64,000 nucleotides of DNA from Longilinea sp964536805 (GTDB lineage Bacteria > Chloroflexota > Anaerolineae > Anaerolineales > Anaerolineaceae): contig CAZHYQ010000009.1 of the NCBI GenBank assembly GCA_964536805.1, forward strand, positions 1 through 64,000. Reading direction: 5' to 3'. Numbering within the stretch: the stretch's first letter is position 1; every line of letters begins with the position of its first letter. The notes beneath the pieces were generated by a model that worked only from the letters and a program-made list of their open reading frames with translations, was not told the DNA's origin and ran no database searches. Shown here one piece after another: positions 62,501-64,000 of this stretch. A program made the translations under genes and the position numbers.

Positions 62501-62734
62501 CTGATCGGTAAGGTCCCACAATGCCATCGGGACAGGGCCCTTGTTTTGGGCCAAAAATTCATCCACCGTCATGCCGCCTTTAAAAGCGTCGATGACTTCC
62601 TGTGGAAGTGCTTCATATTGACGTCCAGTTTGCGGAGGAATGGTTGTTTGCGCCTTGGCGGCGGTCTGCATGGGGGCCAGAAGCATCGCCATCACAACCA
62701 ATAGTCCAACAACAGTTACGAGGGTCTTGCGCAT
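59546..62734 (-). CDS. secreted subtilisin-like serine protease (S8) with PA domain
   Basis: A 1062-residue exported protease. A signal peptide (about 1-28, ending 'AAKAQ') is followed by an I9-like propeptide and the S8 domain with Asp207 in 'VAIIDTGIDYTH', His278 in 'DENSHGTHVAST' and Ser604 in 'LSLNGTSMAAPHVAGVAAL'; the oxyanion Asn is in 'VVSAGNEGNS'. A PA domain is inserted at about 410-545 ('LIQRGTCNFSVKVQNAD'). Beyond 650 are beta-rich Fn3-like regions. The protein ends in a short hydrophobic tail 'GYLFLPFLAK', similar to tails on other secreted Chloroflexota proteins. AAAGGAG precedes the ATG. Confidence 0.9.
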   Translation of the reverse strand: MRKTLVTVVGLLVVMAMLLAPMQTAAKAQTTIPPQTGRQYEALPQEVIDAFKGGMTVDEFLAQNKGPVPMALWDLTDQKIAVIIEMAAPALISKLLADGKTPESATAAPQQNYVAELLKAQEPLTAQIAAVGGDVLGQYTKVYNGVLALVPGRQLNGLRSLPGVKAIHQAPKYEPTLSASVPLIHAPEVWNSPEAYEGAGVDVAIIDTGIDYTHAALGGIGTAQAYADNNPDIIEPGSFPTTKVVGGWDFAGTNYDANGTGPALIPVPDPDPLDENSHGTHVASTAAGIGVPGVIGKGVAPAANLYAFKVFGAEGSTNLVVNALEMAMDPNGDGDLTDRVDVINMSLGSPWGVADPADPEQVAVDQISALGTVVVVSAGNEGNSTYVTGQPAVSDAAISVAASTTGFITLPTVKYGASAQVPYLPANPFAPAVTGTLVDVDAIDGSFTGLLCNTTDVPAGSLTGAIALIQRGTCNFSVKVQNADDLGAVGVIIYNAASSANEFVSMAMALPDPPGGNATLPSGHTLRSYGLLLKAAHNTTVTVGPDSATTTFAYGLPDTVASFSSRGPRGFDAKLKPEITAPGVAIFAAGMGTGNEGLSLNGTSMAAPHVAGVAALMKQAHPTWTSEQIKAAMMDTADDLNTADAAAYRVVPRTGAGRVNAYDAVFTKSLAIGDPKLVSLSWGVVEFANQVDDYVVPETKHITVQNLDTASKTYDISVAFTDTKPDFAASLALPPSVTVAAGGSVAVPAILILHPAAVVLNYNLQEEYYGFVFFTPRGGGKVLRVPFYFVPRPYNVLSEVAGGQTTLNMDGSNMAMVDFNVAGPTTSSLYPWTMVGSDPNDSTVLDRGDLRAVGMDSLGPDANGNLLGVAFSFWGGVHTPQPYYSEADMYMDVDQDGTEDYTFFNFNYGWLTGATTNNTWVVIQVDIASGIAYLGSPYTIYADYNSGYMEWYLPDAYDGFNDSNPYFDYSVVTYDQAGGVDDGPLGTFDTLTSPFMSGTSDDAPVGGDTVSLMALLNDLPTYFKVKPEGIMLFDYNGKPGSGQSYIVPLDVKGYLFLPFLAK

Positions 62735-63339
62735 ATCATTCTCCTTTGGGATAAGTTTGAATTCAGCCAGTTTGGGCAAGAGTTGTGGCACAGATCCGGA
62801 CGGCCTTCAACTGAGAGCCTTCAGGCTGGATTTACCGATGAAACTTCACCAACTACAAGTTTGTCGCGGACAAAAATCCATGGACTCCTTTTGTCGCAAT
62901 TTAGCTTGTGGCAACACCCCCTTTCGGTGCGGTGCACAAAAGTATTGATTTGATATGAGCTTAAGGGCATAACCCAGGCAAGCTCAACCGTAAATAGTGG
63001 AATGTATTACAGTGTAAACGAATTGATCCGAAATGGTAGATCAATTCATTATACACGCACATAATCGACAATAGATCATTTTTCAAGCGGCAAAAAGCTT
63101 CAAAATTCTTAATATTTTCAGAGAATTTAAGTCTGATTATTAAGAAAACATTGGGAGTATTCTGGGATGTCTTGACCCAACATGACAACCTGGCGTGACA
63201 CCCTTCGCCATGACTGCGCACGACGATCCTATTTAAGATACTTCAGGTGGCAGAAAAATTGCAACAGGAATAGTCAGCTTAATCAACCTTATAACGGAAC
63301 GAAACAATAATTTGCCATTTTCGCAGGGGGAAATCGGTC
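62735..63339. other. intergenic region, divergent promoters expected
   Basis: About 600 bp between the divergent subtilase and small hypothetical genes. It is AT-rich, especially at 63000-63150, and should hold both promoters. I see no gene, RNA or repeat in it. Confidence 0.5.
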
Positions 63340-63597
63340 ATGAGCATCAAATACAGCGGTTTAGAAGATCTAAAGGATCATATTTATGAGAATCTCAATT
63401 TCATCTGTGATTATCTTGATTTTGAGGAAGTGATTGGCCGGTGTACGATTAAAGATCTGCATTACGAGGTGGATTGGATTGAAAATACGCTGGATTATGG
63501 CGCCTTGCTGGAATTTGACAATATGCTGAATGAGTACCGCGAAGTGAAACAGGCGCAAATATTTTCAAAGAGTCCCAGGGCGTGTATGGTTCAATAA
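63340..63597 (+). CDS. small acidic hypothetical protein
   Basis: An 85-residue soluble acidic protein ('MSIKYSGLEDLKDHIYENLNFICDYLDFEEVIGRC', read in parts), rich in Asp, Glu, Tyr and Leu with helical character. No family is recognised. The ribosome site GGGGGAAA lies at slightly long distance before the ATG. It is followed by a terminator hairpin at 63623, so it is a separate transcription unit ahead of glmS. Confidence 0.65.
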   Translation: MSIKYSGLEDLKDHIYENLNFICDYLDFEEVIGRCTIKDLHYEVDWIENTLDYGALLEFDNMLNEYREVKQAQIFSKSPRACMVQ

Positions 63598-63622
63598 TTT
63601 TCGCACGATCAACACACAACGA

Positions 63623-63652
63623 CCTCTTGCCTGGATCGGCGGGAGGTTTTTT
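63623..63652 (+). terminator. intrinsic terminator
   Basis: CCTCTTGCC (63623-63631) pairs with GGCGGGAGG (63638-63646) with two G-U pairs, followed by six T residues. It ends the small acidic protein transcript. Confidence 0.75.
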
Positions 63653-63761
63653 GTTGCCCGCCTCGCGTTTTTTTACTTCTCCCTTTTTTTGCACCTGTAA
63701 CGTGATTGCAATTGACCTCCCTTGCTGCAAAACAAGAAAATCAGGAAACAGATATTTCGGC

Positions 63762-63767
63762 TATAAT
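63762..63767 (+). promoter_or_regulatory. -10 element upstream of glmS
   Basis: A perfect TATAAT 119 bp before the glmS ATG, with no convincing -35 hexamer. It is the best promoter candidate after the terminator at 63623-63652. No glmS ribozyme is apparent. Confidence 0.4.
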
Positions 63768-63885
63768 CGGGTTTGCTTTGCTAAATCAAACAAGGATCGT
63801 AAAATCTCGGAGAATCGGCGAGCGATCTCAGTTTTTTTCTTCACTCCCATTTCCCATGAATAAGGATTTTTGAGAGGAACTTTAT

Positions 63886-64000
63886 ATGTGCGGTATTTTT
63901 GGAATCGTGACCAAAGAAGAACAAACCCTCGGCCCAATTCTGGTGGATGCTGCCCGGCGGCTCACCTATCGCGGTTACGACTCGGTCGGGGCAGCCACCA
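63886..64000 (+). CDS. glmS: glutamine--fructose-6-phosphate aminotransferase, N-terminal fragment
   Basis: The first 38 codons of glmS, cut by the window end. The protein starts 'MCGIFGIVTKEEQTLGPIL' with the catalytic Cys2 of the class II glutamine amidotransferase domain, then 'RRLTYRGYDSVGAAT', the conserved 'L-x-Y-R-G-Y-D-S' motif. The enzyme makes glucosamine-6-phosphate for cell-wall and amino-sugar synthesis. The ribosome site GAGAGGAA precedes the ATG by about six bases. Confidence 0.92.
   Translation, partial: MCGIFGIVTKEEQTLGPILVDAARRLTYRGYDSVGAAT

Noticed and set aside
63653..63885. glmS ribozyme upstream of glmS
   Set aside because: No conserved ribozyme core could be found in the leader, only a TATAAT box.

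Overview
The window looks like a chromosomal piece of a member of the Chloroflexota, most likely Anaerolineae or a related anaerobic lineage. This is inferred from gene content (two tungsten-type aldehyde:ferredoxin oxidoreductases with MoaD partners, lar nickel-cofactor genes, GH13_18 phosphorylase, secreted subtilase ending in a short hydrophobic tail), from a GC-rich composition, and from several families of short intergenic repeats. No ribosomal RNA or marker protein is present to prove the taxonomy. One tRNA (Lys, CTT) was found; no CRISPR array, transposase or integrase was seen.

Layout. 1-2.1 kb: an AT-richer segment with an IclR-type regulator and about 1 kb of apparently non-coding DNA, abutting the 3' end of tRNA-Lys. 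2.2-11.6 kb: an amino-acid catabolism region. On the minus strand run a saccharopine-dehydrogenase-like enzyme, an APC permease, a class III aminotransferase and AOR-MoaD pair 1, next to an Lrp-type regulator; AOR-MoaD pair 2 is divergent on the plus strand. 11.7-17.3 kb: two membrane proteins and a NarL-type two-component system whose regulator starts inside a tandem heptanucleotide array. 17.4-23.1 kb: a MazG-like pyrophosphatase, an ankyrin protein, an SDR, then larC, larE, larB and a THEP1-like NTPase in one overlapping run, without larA. 23.2-29.7 kb: a lipoprotein hydrolase, a DEDD exonuclease, a DUF4380-like protein, a CASTOR/POLLUX-type channel protein and a membrane phosphodiesterase-like protein. 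29.8-33.4 kb: two membrane proteins and an OmpR/BaeS two-component system with a likely 11-bp-periodic operator. 33.5-37.0 kb: a cobalamin-riboswitch-controlled BtuFCD importer followed by a third MoaD-like gene. 37.1-45.7 kb: a DUF4332 protein, an M23 lipoprotein, hydrolase, phosphorylase, epimerase, DNA glycosylase, NeuD-like acyltransferase and a GNAT-nucleotidyltransferase fusion. 45.8-51.4 kb: a minus-strand cassette of MBL-fold hydrolase, C25/caspase-like protease, papain-like protease and CHAT protease. 51.6-64 kb: hpt, a PEP-synthase-like/rifampin-phosphotransferase-like enzyme, a DnaE2-like polymerase, CBS protein, a large secreted subtilase and the start of glmS.

The most unusual element is the cassette at 45.8-51.4 kb: three different cysteine-protease folds with intact catalytic residues, plus a ComEC-like metallo-beta-lactamase protein, all apparently cytoplasmic. 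I do not recognise it as a named system. A second theme is intergenic repeats: six copies of a CACAGAG/CTCTGTG element that hug stop codons, two TTAGC/GCTAA heptad arrays that supply a start or a stop codon, and palindromes centred on GGTCGGAGACC.
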